The notes: generated by a model not told the origin, from the letters alone. DNA of 64,000 nucleotides from Sphingobacterium tabacisoli (GCF_017908035.1 NZ_JAEQMU010000006.1:62001-126000), one strand, 5' to 3'. Positions 36,635 to 45,887 are shown, counted from the first letter of the stretch. Translations and numbers: made by a program.

Positions 36635-36642
36635 CAAATTTA
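36635..36642 (-). promoter_or_regulatory. -7 promoter element for the two-component operon
   Basis: The minus strand reads TAAATTTG, matching TAnnTTTG, just upstream of the kinase ATG at 36626. This would give an almost leaderless transcript, so the assignment is tentative. Confidence 0.35.
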
Positions 36643-36719
36643 AATTCTTAGATTTGCACGACGAATTGTTTAGGGTCATATTTAACAAATTATAACACAT
36701 ATTAACAATACGTATTACT

Positions 36720-36727
36720 TACATTTG
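36720..36727 (+). promoter_or_regulatory. -7 promoter element for the DUF4270 gene
   Basis: TACATTTG, matching TAnnTTTG, 17 bp upstream of the ATG at 36745. No TTG is visible at the -33 distance. Confidence 0.5.
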
Positions 36728-36744
36728 CATGTCAACTAATATAT

Positions 36745-38109
36745 ATGAGGCAATTATTACGTTTTAGATACCTTTTCTTTTTATCCTTATTTGCTGCGAC
36801 AGTTTCCTTTTATAGCTGTGATAAAGATATGAGTGTTTCTTTGGAAAATTCCAATGATAACTTAGGTGTCGTCGTTCTTGATTCGATGACAATCAATACA
36901 TCGACCTATCAATTGCTCAATCTTCCTTCTTCTGCTACGGGATCTTTATTAGTTGGTAAATCGACCCAGCCAGAAAATGGATCGGTCACTTCTTCGTCTT
37001 ATTTCAGAGTACAATTACAAACATTGACAAATGACATTCCTGCGAATGCGGTATTTGACTCGGTAAATCTAGTGGTAAGACCTAGTATCAACAAGTATTA
37101 TTATGGTGATACGACTAAGACGCAGACCATATCGGTACACCGTGTCACGGAAGAGATTGTTCTGAAAGACATCACAAATAGTATAGACCAATACAATACA
37201 CCAATATATGTCACTGGTCCTACTATTTTTAATGATCAGAAATTCAATTATGATGCAACGCCTCTTGGAGACCAATCATTTCTACCTAAAATACGTTCGA
37301 TAGATAGTATCAGTATTAAACTGGATCAAGCTTTTGGTCAAGAGATTTATGATATGGTCAAAGCCAACGATTATAACGTCACTACGAATCAGTCCTTTCA
37401 GCAATACCTTAAAGGTCTTGTATTAGTTCCTGGAAACCAAAATACGGCCATATTAGGATTGAATGACACCTTACATGTGAATATCAACTATTCGTACATG
37501 GGAGCAGATGGTTTTATGAAAAAGGGGGCTAAAGTGATCACTTCGAGCTCAAAGGCTTACCAGTACAACAATATTGAATATGACCGTACAGGCACGCCTT
37601 ATGCAAGCATCAACTCAGTCAACAGAGAGCTAAAAAGTTCGGCAACGAATGGCGAAGTATTACTTCACGCTGGAACTGGACTTGTAGCGAAAATCAACAT
37701 CCCTTCGTTAAATGATTTTATGCATGAAGAAAATCTAGCGATAAATAAGGTGGAGTTGATTGTAGAAACGGCTGGTCATAATTTTGGTTCGTACCCGGTT
37801 CCTAATGCACTGATGCTTCTTATAGCAAACAGTAACGGGGTTCCGATTTCTTATGTACGCGCACCATTCTCAACCGCGATTCAGCAAGCAACCTTTATTC
37901 CGGGTAATGATGTAGGTATAAATGGCCGTTACGTCTTTAACCTAATAGATTATACTAAAAACGTCAACCAATCGGAATATCGCGGAACTTCTTTATTATT
38001 ATCTACTGCTTCCCCATCCTTGTTTGGAACCGTAAATAATACTATTATTGCGACAGAAAATGGCAAACCGAAAATTAAATTAAACATTGTATATACTAAA
38101 TTCAAATAA
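36745..38109 (+). CDS. DUF4270 family lipoprotein
   Basis: A 454-aa lipoprotein (lipobox VSFYSCDKD, Cys25). The DUF4270 pattern is seen in an early NLGVVVLDSMTINTSTYQL, SSYFRVQLQTL, FDSVNLVVRP and the C-terminal FNLIDYTKNV followed by KIKLNIVYTKF. The family is widespread in Bacteroidota, probably on the surface or in the periplasm, with no firm function. The kelch-repeat lipoprotein gene follows 4 bp later and is likely co-transcribed, so the two may work together at the cell surface. Confidence 0.88.
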   Translation: MRQLLRFRYLFFLSLFAATVSFYSCDKDMSVSLENSNDNLGVVVLDSMTINTSTYQLLNLPSSATGSLLVGKSTQPENGSVTSSSYFRVQLQTLTNDIPANAVFDSVNLVVRPSINKYYYGDTTKTQTISVHRVTEEIVLKDITNSIDQYNTPIYVTGPTIFNDQKFNYDATPLGDQSFLPKIRSIDSISIKLDQAFGQEIYDMVKANDYNVTTNQSFQQYLKGLVLVPGNQNTAILGLNDTLHVNINYSYMGADGFMKKGAKVITSSSKAYQYNNIEYDRTGTPYASINSVNRELKSSATNGEVLLHAGTGLVAKINIPSLNDFMHEENLAINKVELIVETAGHNFGSYPVPNALMLLIANSNGVPISYVRAPFSTAIQQATFIPGNDVGINGRYVFNLIDYTKNVNQSEYRGTSLLLSTASPSLFGTVNNTIIATENGKPKIKLNIVYTKFK

Positions 38110-38113
38110 TCGT

Positions 38114-39112
38114 ATGAATAAGAAAAATTGGCTTTTTGTAGTTGTAGCCTGTGTTTTTTCATTAACTGTTTTCAACTCTTGTAAAAAAAGCAAAGATAAT
38201 GACAATGAGGATACTGGCCCAACAGAATGGGTAAAAGCTTCAGCTTTTGACGGAGATCCAAGATCTTCTGCTGCATCTTTCCAAATTGGCGAAGTGGGAT
38301 ATTTGGCTACTGGTATCTTAACAACAAATGAAAGAACTAAGGATGCTTGGACTTTCAAGAATAACTTATGGTCACGTATCAAAGAATTTGGTGGTGAAGC
38401 TCGTAATGGTGCAGTTGGTTTTAGCATCGATGGTAAAGGTTATATGGGAACAGGTTTCAATGGTACAGATGTACTTAATGACTTTTGGCAATATGATCCT
38501 GCAACTAACGAGTGGACAAAAATTGCAGACTTCCCTGGAGAAGCACGCTACGGAGCTGTTGCATTTACATTGAATGGTATCGGTTATGTAGGTACTGGTG
38601 CTACAAAAACACAGAAAACTTTAAAGGATTTCTACAAATACGATCCAAAAACAAACACGTGGACTTCTATTGAGTCTCCTTTAGAAAACAAACGTGTAAA
38701 TGCTTTTGCATTTGTGGTAAATGGCAAAGCGTATATCGGTGGTGGTACAGACAACAACCAATTTCCAGAAGATTTCTATTCTTTTGATGGTGGCAATGGT
38801 GCCACAGCATGGAACAAGTTAGCACCGTTGAAAGACGCATCTAATACCTATGACCTAACTCGTCAATCTGCTTCAACATTTGCTATTGGTAACTTCGGTT
38901 ATGTAGTAGGCGGTAAAAAAGGTTCTGTATTGGGTAACGTTTGGAAATATGACGTTGCGGCTAACAAATGGGAAAGCAAACACCAAGCATTGCCTCAGAA
39001 CGCAAGAGAAGGTGCAGTTTCATTTTCTATCGGTGGAAAAGGTTACCTAACAACCGGTATGAACAGTGCTACAAAATTTGACGACACTTGGGTATTCACG
39101 CAAGTTAGATAG
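38114..39112 (+). CDS. Kelch-repeat beta-propeller lipoprotein
   Basis: A 332-aa lipoprotein. The start at 38114 gives a signal peptide with lipobox TVFNSCKKS (Cys23); an in-frame ATG at 38087 lies inside the upstream gene. After an acidic spacer, about six kelch-type repeats follow, visible as RNGAVGFSIDGKGYMGTG, then YGAVAFTLNGIGYVGTG and FAIGNFGYVVGGKKG, each with F-DFW/YDP/WT landmarks. This builds a six-bladed propeller, likely a surface-binding or structural module. It is second in an operon with the DUF4270 gene and is followed by a good terminator. Confidence 0.9.
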   Translation: MNKKNWLFVVVACVFSLTVFNSCKKSKDNDNEDTGPTEWVKASAFDGDPRSSAASFQIGEVGYLATGILTTNERTKDAWTFKNNLWSRIKEFGGEARNGAVGFSIDGKGYMGTGFNGTDVLNDFWQYDPATNEWTKIADFPGEARYGAVAFTLNGIGYVGTGATKTQKTLKDFYKYDPKTNTWTSIESPLENKRVNAFAFVVNGKAYIGGGTDNNQFPEDFYSFDGGNGATAWNKLAPLKDASNTYDLTRQSASTFAIGNFGYVVGGKKGSVLGNVWKYDVAANKWESKHQALPQNAREGAVSFSIGGKGYLTTGMNSATKFDDTWVFTQVR

Positions 39113-39132
39113 TTAACATTACAATATTCTTT

Positions 39133-39167
39133 AAAAGGCGGGCACTATTACAGTATCCGCCTTTTTT
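39133..39167 (+). terminator. Terminator of the DUF4270-kelch operon
   Basis: Stem AAGGCGG / CCGCCTT with a loop of about 14 bases and a trailing T6 tract, 21 bp after the kelch gene stop. Confidence 0.85.
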
Positions 39168-39633
39168 CTGTAAATAAGGTTGCTTTGCTAATAACCTGAG
39201 TTCGAAGATTACTACACTGATTATCAATAGCATTTCATCATTGATAATCAAGCCGGAGGGGCTCATACTTTTTATCCAAAGATTTTTTACTTTCAAAGGA
39301 ATGGATGAGGACTTCGTCGTTTTCCCCAAAAAAGCATACAAAAACCGAAACGAAGTGGAGCTCAGCGAAGCTAAACTCGTCGCTGTACCGTATTGGCAAA
39401 ACGGAAGTACACCCTAGTGCTATTGCCAATCCGCTACTGCGCAAGCAGGCATCAAGGTCGAGTGCGCGCCTATGTGGACTGATGCAACATTGGCGACTTT
39501 TTATAAGATGTAAAGCTTCTGCATTAATCGAACTCAGATTAGTAGATATTCCAACCGGCCTCATTTTATACCAAAGATTAACGGAAAGGCTTTTGAAAAG
39601 ACTATGCGCTCTATATCCGCCCATTAACTGCAT
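39168..39633. other. Unexplained non-coding block with imperfect direct repeat
   Basis: About 465 bp between two convergent terminators with no convincing gene. It is less AT-rich than usual intergenic DNA here. The segment around 39250-39298 (CCGGAGGGGCTCATACTTTT, then ATCCAAAGATT) has an imperfect direct copy at about 39554-39590 (AACCGGCCTCATTTTATACC, then AAAGATT), about 305 bp apart. It may be a degenerate mobile element or decayed gene. Open frames on both strands show no family resemblance. Confidence 0.45.
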
Positions 39634-39664
39634 AAAAAAACGCCCTCGAAGAAGGACGTTTTTT
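39634..39664 (-). terminator. Terminator of asd
   Basis: Stem AAACGCCCT/AAGGACGTTT (two mismatches) with A7 and T6 flanks, located 32 bp after the asd stop. It reads as a T-tailed hairpin on the minus strand. Confidence 0.8.
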
Positions 39665-39696
39665 GGTATATATATGATTACGGTTAGTTCGTTATT

Positions 39697-40686
39697 TTAT
39701 ATCAAGCCTTTTTTATTCAATAGCTCAGCAACCTGAACAGCATTAGTCGCCGCACCTTTTCTCAAGTTATCAGCTACAATCCATAGGTTCACCGTATTGG
39801 CCTGAGATTCGTCTCTGCGTATACGCCCTACAAATACTTCGTCTTTTCCATGTGCATCCTTAGGCATTGGGTAAGCCAGGTTGCTTGGATCATCCACAAC
39901 GATTACACCCTCCTGTGCTGCTAATGCCGCACGTAACTCCTGTACATCAAAATCATTTTCGAATTCCACATTGACCGACTCCGAGTGTCCTCCCATTACA
40001 GGGATACGCACTGTAGTAGCGGTTACTTTAATGGAATCATCCTGCATGATTTTATTGGTCTCCTGAATCATCTTCATCTCTTCCTTAGTATAGCCATTTT
40101 CTTGGAATACATCAATATGCGGAATAACATTCAAATCGATTTGGTAAGGATAAGCCTTTTCACCCTCTACACCTGCACGTTCATCATTTAATTGCTGTAC
40201 GGCTTTTACTCCCGTACCTGTAACCGATTGATAAGTCGATACAACAACACGTTTGATTTTATATTTCTCGTGCAATGGCTTTAAGACAACCACCATCTGA
40301 ATGGTCGAACAGTTTGGATTTGCAATAATTTTATCTGCGGCAGTCACTACATCGCCGTTTACTTCGGGTACGACAAGTTTTTTAGAGGGATCCATCCGCC
40401 AAGCAGATGAATTATCGACCACTGTAATTCCTGCTGCTGCAAACAAAGGAGCATACTCTGTAGATACGCTACCTCCTGCCGAGAATAAGGCTACATCAGG
40501 TTGCATTGCAATAGCTTCATCTGGTGTTACCGTCTTGAACTTCTTACCCTTGAATTCAATTTCCTTGCCCTTACTTCTTTCAGAGGCTACAGGAATCAAT
40601 TCTGTTACGGGGAAGTTTCTTTCCGCTAGTACCGTCAAAATTTCTGACCCAACAAGACCTGTTGCGCCAACTACTGCTACTTTCAT
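39697..40686 (-). CDS. asd: Aspartate-semialdehyde dehydrogenase
   Basis: A 329-aa enzyme that reduces aspartyl phosphate to aspartate semialdehyde in the lysine/threonine/methionine and diaminopimelate pathways. The NADP-binding N-terminus is VAVVGATGLVGSEIL. The catalytic Cys126 lies in ANPNCSTIQ, and the catalytic His234 in MGGHSESVNV. Length and motifs match the standard bacterial enzyme. It is monocistronic, with a terminator behind it and a divergent lamin-tail gene 295 bp in front. Confidence 0.97.
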   Translation of the reverse strand: MKVAVVGATGLVGSEILTVLAERNFPVTELIPVASERSKGKEIEFKGKKFKTVTPDEAIAMQPDVALFSAGGSVSTEYAPLFAAAGITVVDNSSAWRMDPSKKLVVPEVNGDVVTAADKIIANPNCSTIQMVVVLKPLHEKYKIKRVVVSTYQSVTGTGVKAVQQLNDERAGVEGEKAYPYQIDLNVIPHIDVFQENGYTKEEMKMIQETNKIMQDDSIKVTATTVRIPVMGGHSESVNVEFENDFDVQELRAALAAQEGVIVVDDPSNLAYPMPKDAHGKDEVFVGRIRRDESQANTVNLWIVADNLRKGAATNAVQVAELLNKKGLI

Positions 40687-40929
40687 TGTTATATGATTTA
40701 CTGTTTAGTATATAGTGTGAATTCTATTTCTAACTTCACGATGCCAAACATAATAAATAAACAGGAGTATTTAATACAAAAAATTACATTTTTATCATTT
40801 TAACTCGGCAAATATTAAGATAAAACCACCATTCGAACCGTATAAATTATTAATTTATCAATAAAAAGAGGACCTACGCCGAATATTTGCTATACGAAAA
40901 CCTAATTTGGGCAAAATATATTCTTTATA

Positions 40930-40958
40930 TTGCCTAAGTTAACGAAGTTATACTTTCG
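40930..40958 (+). promoter_or_regulatory. Promoter of the lamin-tail protein gene
   Basis: TTG at 40930-40932, an 18-bp spacer and TACTTTCG at 40951-40958 (one mismatch to TAnnTTTG). Transcription would start near 40965, which favours the ATG at 40982 over the GTG at 40958. Confidence 0.5.
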
Positions 40959-40981
40959 TGAAAAAACCAATTATAACTGGG

Positions 40982-42637
40982 ATGAAAACCAAACTCTATA
41001 CACTCTGTATTTGGCTCACGTCTGTAACATGTGGGTATGGTCAGGATATTTTGATCAATGAGATAATGGCTAATCCTAAGAATGGTCAGCTCCCCGCCTT
41101 CGAGTATATTGAACTTCTGAACACCTCCGCTTCGGTTGTAGACCTCTCATCAATTCGTCTAGACATTAACAAAAAAAGCTTACAACTTCCATCATATTTC
41201 CTTGCTCCTCAACAGTTCGTTATTCTGTGTACAACAGAAGGTGAAGAACTGTTGTCCAATTATGGTAATGTCATCTCTTTCGGCAACTGGCCCAGCCTTA
41301 ACAATTCGGGTGCAACAGTAGGGCTCTATCGAGAGGATACCGTATTGGATGAGCTTTCCTACAAAGACAGCTGGCACCAAGGGAGCGTTCAAAAAGCAGG
41401 TGGTTGGAGCCTAGAACGGATTAATCCCAATTGGAAATGCAATATTGCGGCAAACTGGTCTTCATCGATTGCACGTCGTGGAGGAACCCCCGGAGGCCCA
41501 AACTCAATAGCGGATAGGACTTTTATACCCAAAGTCGCGATCACAACTGTAGAGACTGCAGACAAAGGCGTTCATATCCGCTTTAATACGGATCGGACCT
41601 TTCTGCCTCATTTTGAACGCGAACATTTCCGTATTAATCCCGGCAATATTATTCCAACAGCGGTTACTTGGGACGAAGAAGCTGAACAGCTTATCCTCGG
41701 TCTTGATAATGAGCTGAAGCCCCAGGAAGCGTATGCACTGACCACAAAAGAACTGGATATATGTGGCCTAAGACTTCAAATCCCAGATTATTTGATCTTC
41801 AATCAGCCAAAAGTTCACTATAATGATGTGGTCATCAATGAAGTTTTGTTTAATCCGCAAAAAGAAGGCAGTGATTTTGTCGAGTTATATAACAGAACCT
41901 CTCTCCCCATAAATCTTCAGGGCTGGAAATTAGGAAATCACACCATATCGCAAGAGATATTACTTCTACCTGCTCAGGATTTTTTGGTGCTCACAGCAGA
42001 GCGAGATAAAATCATCAACACGCATGCGAACGCAATGACCGAACGTATCCATGAGATGAAAAGCATCCCCTCCTATCCAAACCAACAAGGAGTCGTCACA
42101 CTGTTCTCGCCAGATGAACTGGTTGATTCCTTGTATTACAATGCGACAATGCATGCGCCATGGATCAATAATCCCAAGGGTATTTCCTTGGAACGGCAAT
42201 CCTATGAAGAGGATAGTAATCAACTGGACAACTTTAAATCTGCGGCCACACTCGTAGGTGGATCCACGCCTGGTTATCGCAACTCCATCGCTACGGACAA
42301 TCTCTATAAAAAAAATGAAATATTTTTGACGGCAAAAACAGTTTCACCAGACGGTGATGGCTTCGAAGACGAACTCGAAATAAACTATATATTGAACGAT
42401 TCGGACTATCTATTCAACCTAAATATTTATGCCGAAACCGGAAGATTAGTCAACCGATTGATTCGACAGGAAAGTGGGGGTTCTGAGGGAAAAATCACCT
42501 GGGATTGTAAGGATGAAAAGAAGCAAAAATCACCCTCAGGACACTACATCTACTGGATGGAAATCTATCGGGAAAATGGCTCCAGAGAGATCTTTAAGGG
42601 AGCTTTTATCCTAGTCCATAAATCACATCACAATTAA
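40982..42637 (+). CDS. Exported protein with two lamin-tail domains and a C-terminal FlgD-like Ig domain
   Basis: A 551-aa exported protein. The start at 40982 gives a clean signal peptide (MKTKLYTLCIWLTSVTCGYG). Two lamin-tail domains are recognisable by INEIMANPKNGQLPAFEYIE (near residue 24) and INEVLFNPQKEGSDFVELYN (near residue 285), each followed by a PGYRNS- or GTPGGPNS-type ending. The C-terminus (about 445-545) has SPDGDGFEDELEINY and ends with a strand pattern of FlgD/CHU_C-type Ig domains that can be linked to cell-surface anchoring or type IX secretion. A calcium- or DNA-binding role is possible but not shown. Confidence 0.85.
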   Translation: MKTKLYTLCIWLTSVTCGYGQDILINEIMANPKNGQLPAFEYIELLNTSASVVDLSSIRLDINKKSLQLPSYFLAPQQFVILCTTEGEELLSNYGNVISFGNWPSLNNSGATVGLYREDTVLDELSYKDSWHQGSVQKAGGWSLERINPNWKCNIAANWSSSIARRGGTPGGPNSIADRTFIPKVAITTVETADKGVHIRFNTDRTFLPHFEREHFRINPGNIIPTAVTWDEEAEQLILGLDNELKPQEAYALTTKELDICGLRLQIPDYLIFNQPKVHYNDVVINEVLFNPQKEGSDFVELYNRTSLPINLQGWKLGNHTISQEILLLPAQDFLVLTAERDKIINTHANAMTERIHEMKSIPSYPNQQGVVTLFSPDELVDSLYYNATMHAPWINNPKGISLERQSYEEDSNQLDNFKSAATLVGGSTPGYRNSIATDNLYKKNEIFLTAKTVSPDGDGFEDELEINYILNDSDYLFNLNIYAETGRLVNRLIRQESGGSEGKITWDCKDEKKQKSPSGHYIYWMEIYRENGSREIFKGAFILVHKSHHN

Positions 42638-42657
42638 GAAAAACGCGATAAAACACC

Positions 42658-42665
42658 TATCTTTG
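42658..42665 (+). promoter_or_regulatory. -7 promoter element of the tdh-yebC operon
   Basis: TATCTTTG, an exact TAnnTTTG match, 131 bp upstream of the tdh ATG. The leader is unusually long for this window, but no riboswitch fold is evident in it. Confidence 0.5.
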
Positions 42666-42795
42666 CAACAGGAGAATAAATGGTTGGTTTTGAAATATAA
42701 AAAGGTAAAACAACACGTATCTCCATATTACTTTAACAAGAGAAACCGAGTTCGATAGAACTGCTAAAAGCTATCTTCTCGTAAATATTTATTTA

Positions 42796-43746
42796 ATGAA
42801 AGAAACTATTATAATCTTAGGTTCCAACGGTCAGATTGGCACAGAACTAGCCGATGCTTTAAGAACCAAGTTTGGTGCAGAAAATGTTATCACGACAGAT
42901 ATTAGAGAGCCTCAAACTACGGTTGCTACTCAAAACTTTGAAATTATCAATGTACTGGATAAAGGTGCCTTAAAATCACTTTTTGAAAAGCATAAACCTA
43001 CTCAGGTATATCTATTGGCAGCAATGTTGTCTGCTACAGGAGAGCAATATCCGCAGAAGGCCTGGGATTTAAATATGAACGGACTACTGAATGTATTGGA
43101 TCTCGCTGTAGAGCTGGGTGGAATAAAGAAAATATTTTGGCCAAGTTCGATCGCCGTATTTGGTCCAAATTCTCCGAAAGTAGATACTCCTCAGTACTGT
43201 GTGATGGACCCAAATAGTATCTATGGCATTAGCAAATTAGCTGGAGAGCGCCTTTGCGAGTACTACCATGAAAAATACGGTTTGGATATCCGTAGTATCC
43301 GTTACCCAGGAATAATATCCTGGAAAACTGCTCCGGGAGGAGGAACAACAGACTATGCTGTACACATCTTTTTTGAAGCATTGGCCAAAGGGAACTATGA
43401 GAGTTTCCTTTCTGCACAAACGGCGTTGCCAATGATGTATATGGATGATGCTGTTCGCGCGACAATTCAATTGATGGATGCTCCATCGGAGAATCTAACC
43501 ATACGTTCCAGCTATAATCTTGCGGGTGTTTCTTTTACTCCGGAGATGATCGCACAAGAAATTAAAAAAATTCTTCCTAATTTTGGGATGTCCTACAGCT
43601 CGGGAGATCCTCGCCAAGCTATTGCCGACTCTTGGCCGCAAAGTATTGACGATGAATATGCCCGTAAAGATTGGAACTGGGAAATAGCATATGACCTGGA
43701 AGCCATGACCAAGGACATGATCGAAAATCTTAAAACAAACAAATAA
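42796..43746 (+). CDS. L-threonine 3-dehydrogenase, SDR (epimerase-like) type
   Basis: A 316-aa extended short-chain dehydrogenase. The Rossmann motif GSNGQIG is at 9-15, the catalytic Ser in WPSSIAVFG (117-118) and the Tyr143-x3-Lys147 in SIYGISK. The segment RYPGIISWKTAPGGGTTDYA matches the NAD-dependent threonine dehydrogenases related to UDP-galactose 4-epimerase (Flavobacterium-type Tdh) rather than sugar epimerases. It oxidises L-threonine to 2-amino-3-ketobutyrate. The gene lies 2 bp before the yebC-type gene and is likely co-transcribed with it. Confidence 0.88.
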   Translation: MKETIIILGSNGQIGTELADALRTKFGAENVITTDIREPQTTVATQNFEIINVLDKGALKSLFEKHKPTQVYLLAAMLSATGEQYPQKAWDLNMNGLLNVLDLAVELGGIKKIFWPSSIAVFGPNSPKVDTPQYCVMDPNSIYGISKLAGERLCEYYHEKYGLDIRSIRYPGIISWKTAPGGGTTDYAVHIFFEALAKGNYESFLSAQTALPMMYMDDAVRATIQLMDAPSENLTIRSSYNLAGVSFTPEMIAQEIKKILPNFGMSYSSGDPRQAIADSWPQSIDDEYARKDWNWEIAYDLEAMTKDMIENLKTNK

Positions 43747-43748
43747 AA

Positions 43749-44474
43749 ATGGGTAGAGCTTTTGAATTTAGAAAAGAAAGAAAATTTAAGCGTTGGGCCA
43801 AAATGGCTGTCCAATTTACACGCTTAGGGAAAGAAATCGCAATTTCTGTAAAAGAAGGAGGCCCTCACCCTGAAAACAACTCTCGCCTACGTACTGCTAT
43901 TCAAAACGCGAAGGCTGTAAACATGCCCAAAGACCGTGTGGAAGCAGCTATTAAGAGAGCTTCGGAAAAAGACTCGAAAGGCTATGAAGAATATGTGTAC
44001 GAAGGTTATGGTCCGCACGGTGTGCCCGTATTGATTGAGACTGCAACAGACAACACGAATAGAACAGTTGCTAATATCCGTAGCTACTTTACAAAATCAG
44101 GTGGCTCACTAGGCAAGACTGGTTCCCTGGATTTTATATTCCAACGTAAATCTATTTTTCGTTTTCCAGCTACTGAAGAACTCGATGTAGAGGAATTGGA
44201 ACTTGAACTGATTGATGGCGGACTGGAAGAGCTTTATGTAGAGGCAGACGAAGAAGGCAATGATACTGTTGTAGTACAGACTTCTTTCGAAGACTTCGGT
44301 AACATGCAACGTCTTTTGGAAGAGAAAGGTATTGAAACAACGTCAGCAAAGCTTGAGCGTATCGCTCTGTCACATACGGCATTGACCGAGGAACAAGCGG
44401 CAGATGTCTTAAAACTCATCGATAAGATTGAAGAGGATGACGACGTACAGGCGGTATACCACAACATGGAATAA
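43749..44474 (+). CDS. YebC/PmpR family protein
   Basis: A 241-aa protein of the YebC/PmpR/TACO1 family. The N-terminus MGRAFEFRKERKFKRWAKMA and the central NMPKDRVEAAIKRAS and YEGYGPHGVPVLIETATDNTNRT (spread over residues about 78-100) are family hallmarks. In E. coli-type annotation it is called a transcriptional regulator; recent work on the family points to help with translation through polyproline or stalled stretches. It follows tdh by 2 bp and has its own terminator. Confidence 0.94.
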   Translation: MGRAFEFRKERKFKRWAKMAVQFTRLGKEIAISVKEGGPHPENNSRLRTAIQNAKAVNMPKDRVEAAIKRASEKDSKGYEEYVYEGYGPHGVPVLIETATDNTNRTVANIRSYFTKSGGSLGKTGSLDFIFQRKSIFRFPATEELDVEELELELIDGGLEELYVEADEEGNDTVVVQTSFEDFGNMQRLLEEKGIETTSAKLERIALSHTALTEEQAADVLKLIDKIEEDDDVQAVYHNME

Positions 44475-44504
44475 TAAGATACCCTAAAAATAATTGTATC
44501 ACAG

Positions 44505-44535
44505 AACCTTCATACTTTAATGTATGAAGGTTTTT
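44505..44535 (+). terminator. Terminator of the tdh-yebC operon
   Basis: Perfect stem AACCTTCATAC / GTATGAAGGTT with a 6-base loop and a T5 tail, 30 bp after the stop. Confidence 0.9.
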
Positions 44536-44645
44536 AATTACCTAGAAATAGTACTTTCGTCCTTGGCTACACGTCAGATATAACGTTATAGCATTTTTTA
44601 GAGGATACATTGTGCGAATGCAAAGCATTTTATTTAAGTTTGAGT

Positions 44646-45857
44646 ATGCTCAGTTTTGAAGAATTTTTTATAAAAAAGAAAATAGATCTTTTTGCATTGA
44701 AATCTGCAAACGAAGAGCTGTATAATGAATTTAGGGTACACTATAATTCAATGGGTGAGAAAAGTTTTGATCACTCTAAGAAATTCTGGTTCAACAAGCT
44801 TAGAAAGAGCTATTTATTAACCGAGGAGATAGTCGCTAACTCAACGCCTAGCCGAGAAGAAACGACCTCCAAATCAGTCGAATCGACGAGTAAAACCTCT
44901 GCCCCTGCGGGTTTCAAGCCTAGGTCTATTCCGAAACCTGTAGCAACATCAAGCCAAGAACAAGACGAAGAAACACAACAAGTAGCTGCTCCTACAGGAT
45001 TCAAGCCTAGGTTTAAGCCAGGAGTGACCAAAACAGCCGCTACGGCACCTGTAGAAGCGGAAGAGAAAACTGCAGAAGCTCCTGCTGAACCGGTCGAGAA
45101 TACGACTGAGGTAAGCAATAAGCCAGCGGGTTTTAAACCCAGGTTTAAAGCAGGCGTAACCAAAACAGCCACTACGGCACCTGTAGAAGCGGAAGAGAAA
45201 ATTGCAGAAGCTCCTGCTGAACCGGTCGAAAACACGACGGAAGTAAGCAATAAGCCAGCAGGATTCAAGCCCAGGTTTAAAGCAGGCGTAACTAAAACAG
45301 CCGCTACGGCACCTGTAGAAGCGGAAGAGAAAACTGCAGAAGCTCCTGCTGAACCGGTCGAAAACACGACAGAGGTCAGCAATAAGCCAGTGGGTTTTAA
45401 ACCCAGGTTTAAAGCAGGAGTCACTAAAACAGCCGCTACAGCACCTGTAGAAGCGGAAGAGAAAACTACAGAAGCTCCTGCTGAACCGGTCGAAAATACG
45501 ACGGAGGTCAGCAATAAGCCAACGGGATTTAAACCCAGGTTTAAAGCAGGAGTCACTAAAACAGCCTCCACAGCACCTATAGAAGCGGAAGAGAAAACTG
45601 CAGAAGTCCCTGCTGAACCGGCCGAAAACACGACGGAGGTCAGCAATAAGCCAACGGGATTTAAACCCAGGTTTAAAGCAGGAGTCACTAAAACAGCCTC
45701 CACAGCACCTATAGAAGCGGAAGAGAAAACTGCAGAAGTCCCTGCTGAACCGGTCGAAAACACGACGGAGGTCAGCAATAAGCCAACGGGATTTAAACCC
45801 AGGTTTAAAGCAGGAGTCACTAAAAACATCCCTCCAACGGATAGCCCCGAGCAATAA
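44646..45857 (+). CDS. Protein with 44-residue tandem repeats (GFKPRFKAGVTK type)
   Basis: A 403-aa protein with no signal peptide or membrane segment. The N-terminal about 60 residues (MLSFEEFFIKKKIDLFALKS, then KKFWFNKLRKSYLL) look like a small folded domain. The rest is low-complexity: six nearly identical 44-residue units, each starting GFKPRFKAGVTKTA, then an acidic EAEEKTAEAPAEPVENTTEV and SNKP, plus a final partial unit and degenerate copies before. Basic and acidic patches alternate within each unit. ATG 44646 is preferred to a GTG at 44610. Function unknown; a spacer or binding scaffold is possible. The DeoR-type gene begins 30 bp downstream. Confidence 0.75.
   Translation: MLSFEEFFIKKKIDLFALKSANEELYNEFRVHYNSMGEKSFDHSKKFWFNKLRKSYLLTEEIVANSTPSREETTSKSVESTSKTSAPAGFKPRSIPKPVATSSQEQDEETQQVAAPTGFKPRFKPGVTKTAATAPVEAEEKTAEAPAEPVENTTEVSNKPAGFKPRFKAGVTKTATTAPVEAEEKIAEAPAEPVENTTEVSNKPAGFKPRFKAGVTKTAATAPVEAEEKTAEAPAEPVENTTEVSNKPVGFKPRFKAGVTKTAATAPVEAEEKTTEAPAEPVENTTEVSNKPTGFKPRFKAGVTKTASTAPIEAEEKTAEVPAEPAENTTEVSNKPTGFKPRFKAGVTKTASTAPIEAEEKTAEVPAEPVENTTEVSNKPTGFKPRFKAGVTKNIPPTDSPEQ
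44997..45788. repeat. Six 132-bp in-frame tandem repeats
   Basis: Six units of 132 bp encode the 44-residue repeats. Adjacent 3' units are almost identical at the DNA level, including synonymous positions, which indicates recent duplication or homogenisation. Repeat number is likely variable between strains. Confidence 0.9.
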
Positions 45858-45887
45858 ACAAGCAACCTTATATAATTCGCTAAAATT

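Noticed and set aside
39305..39736. 143-codon plus-strand and 131-codon minus-strand frames in the 39.2-39.7 kb spacer
   Set aside because: Neither shows a recognisable motif, both run into terminators or neighbouring genes, and the region looks non-coding.
44635..44642. TAAGTTTG as a promoter of the repeat-protein gene
   Set aside because: It is only 3 bp before the ATG at 44646, too close to be the -7 element of that gene.
44810..45865. Long open frame of 351 codons on the minus strand (and a 301-codon one at 44949-45854)
   Set aside because: Both are antisense to the tandem-repeat gene. They stay open only because the repeated DNA lacks stops in those frames.
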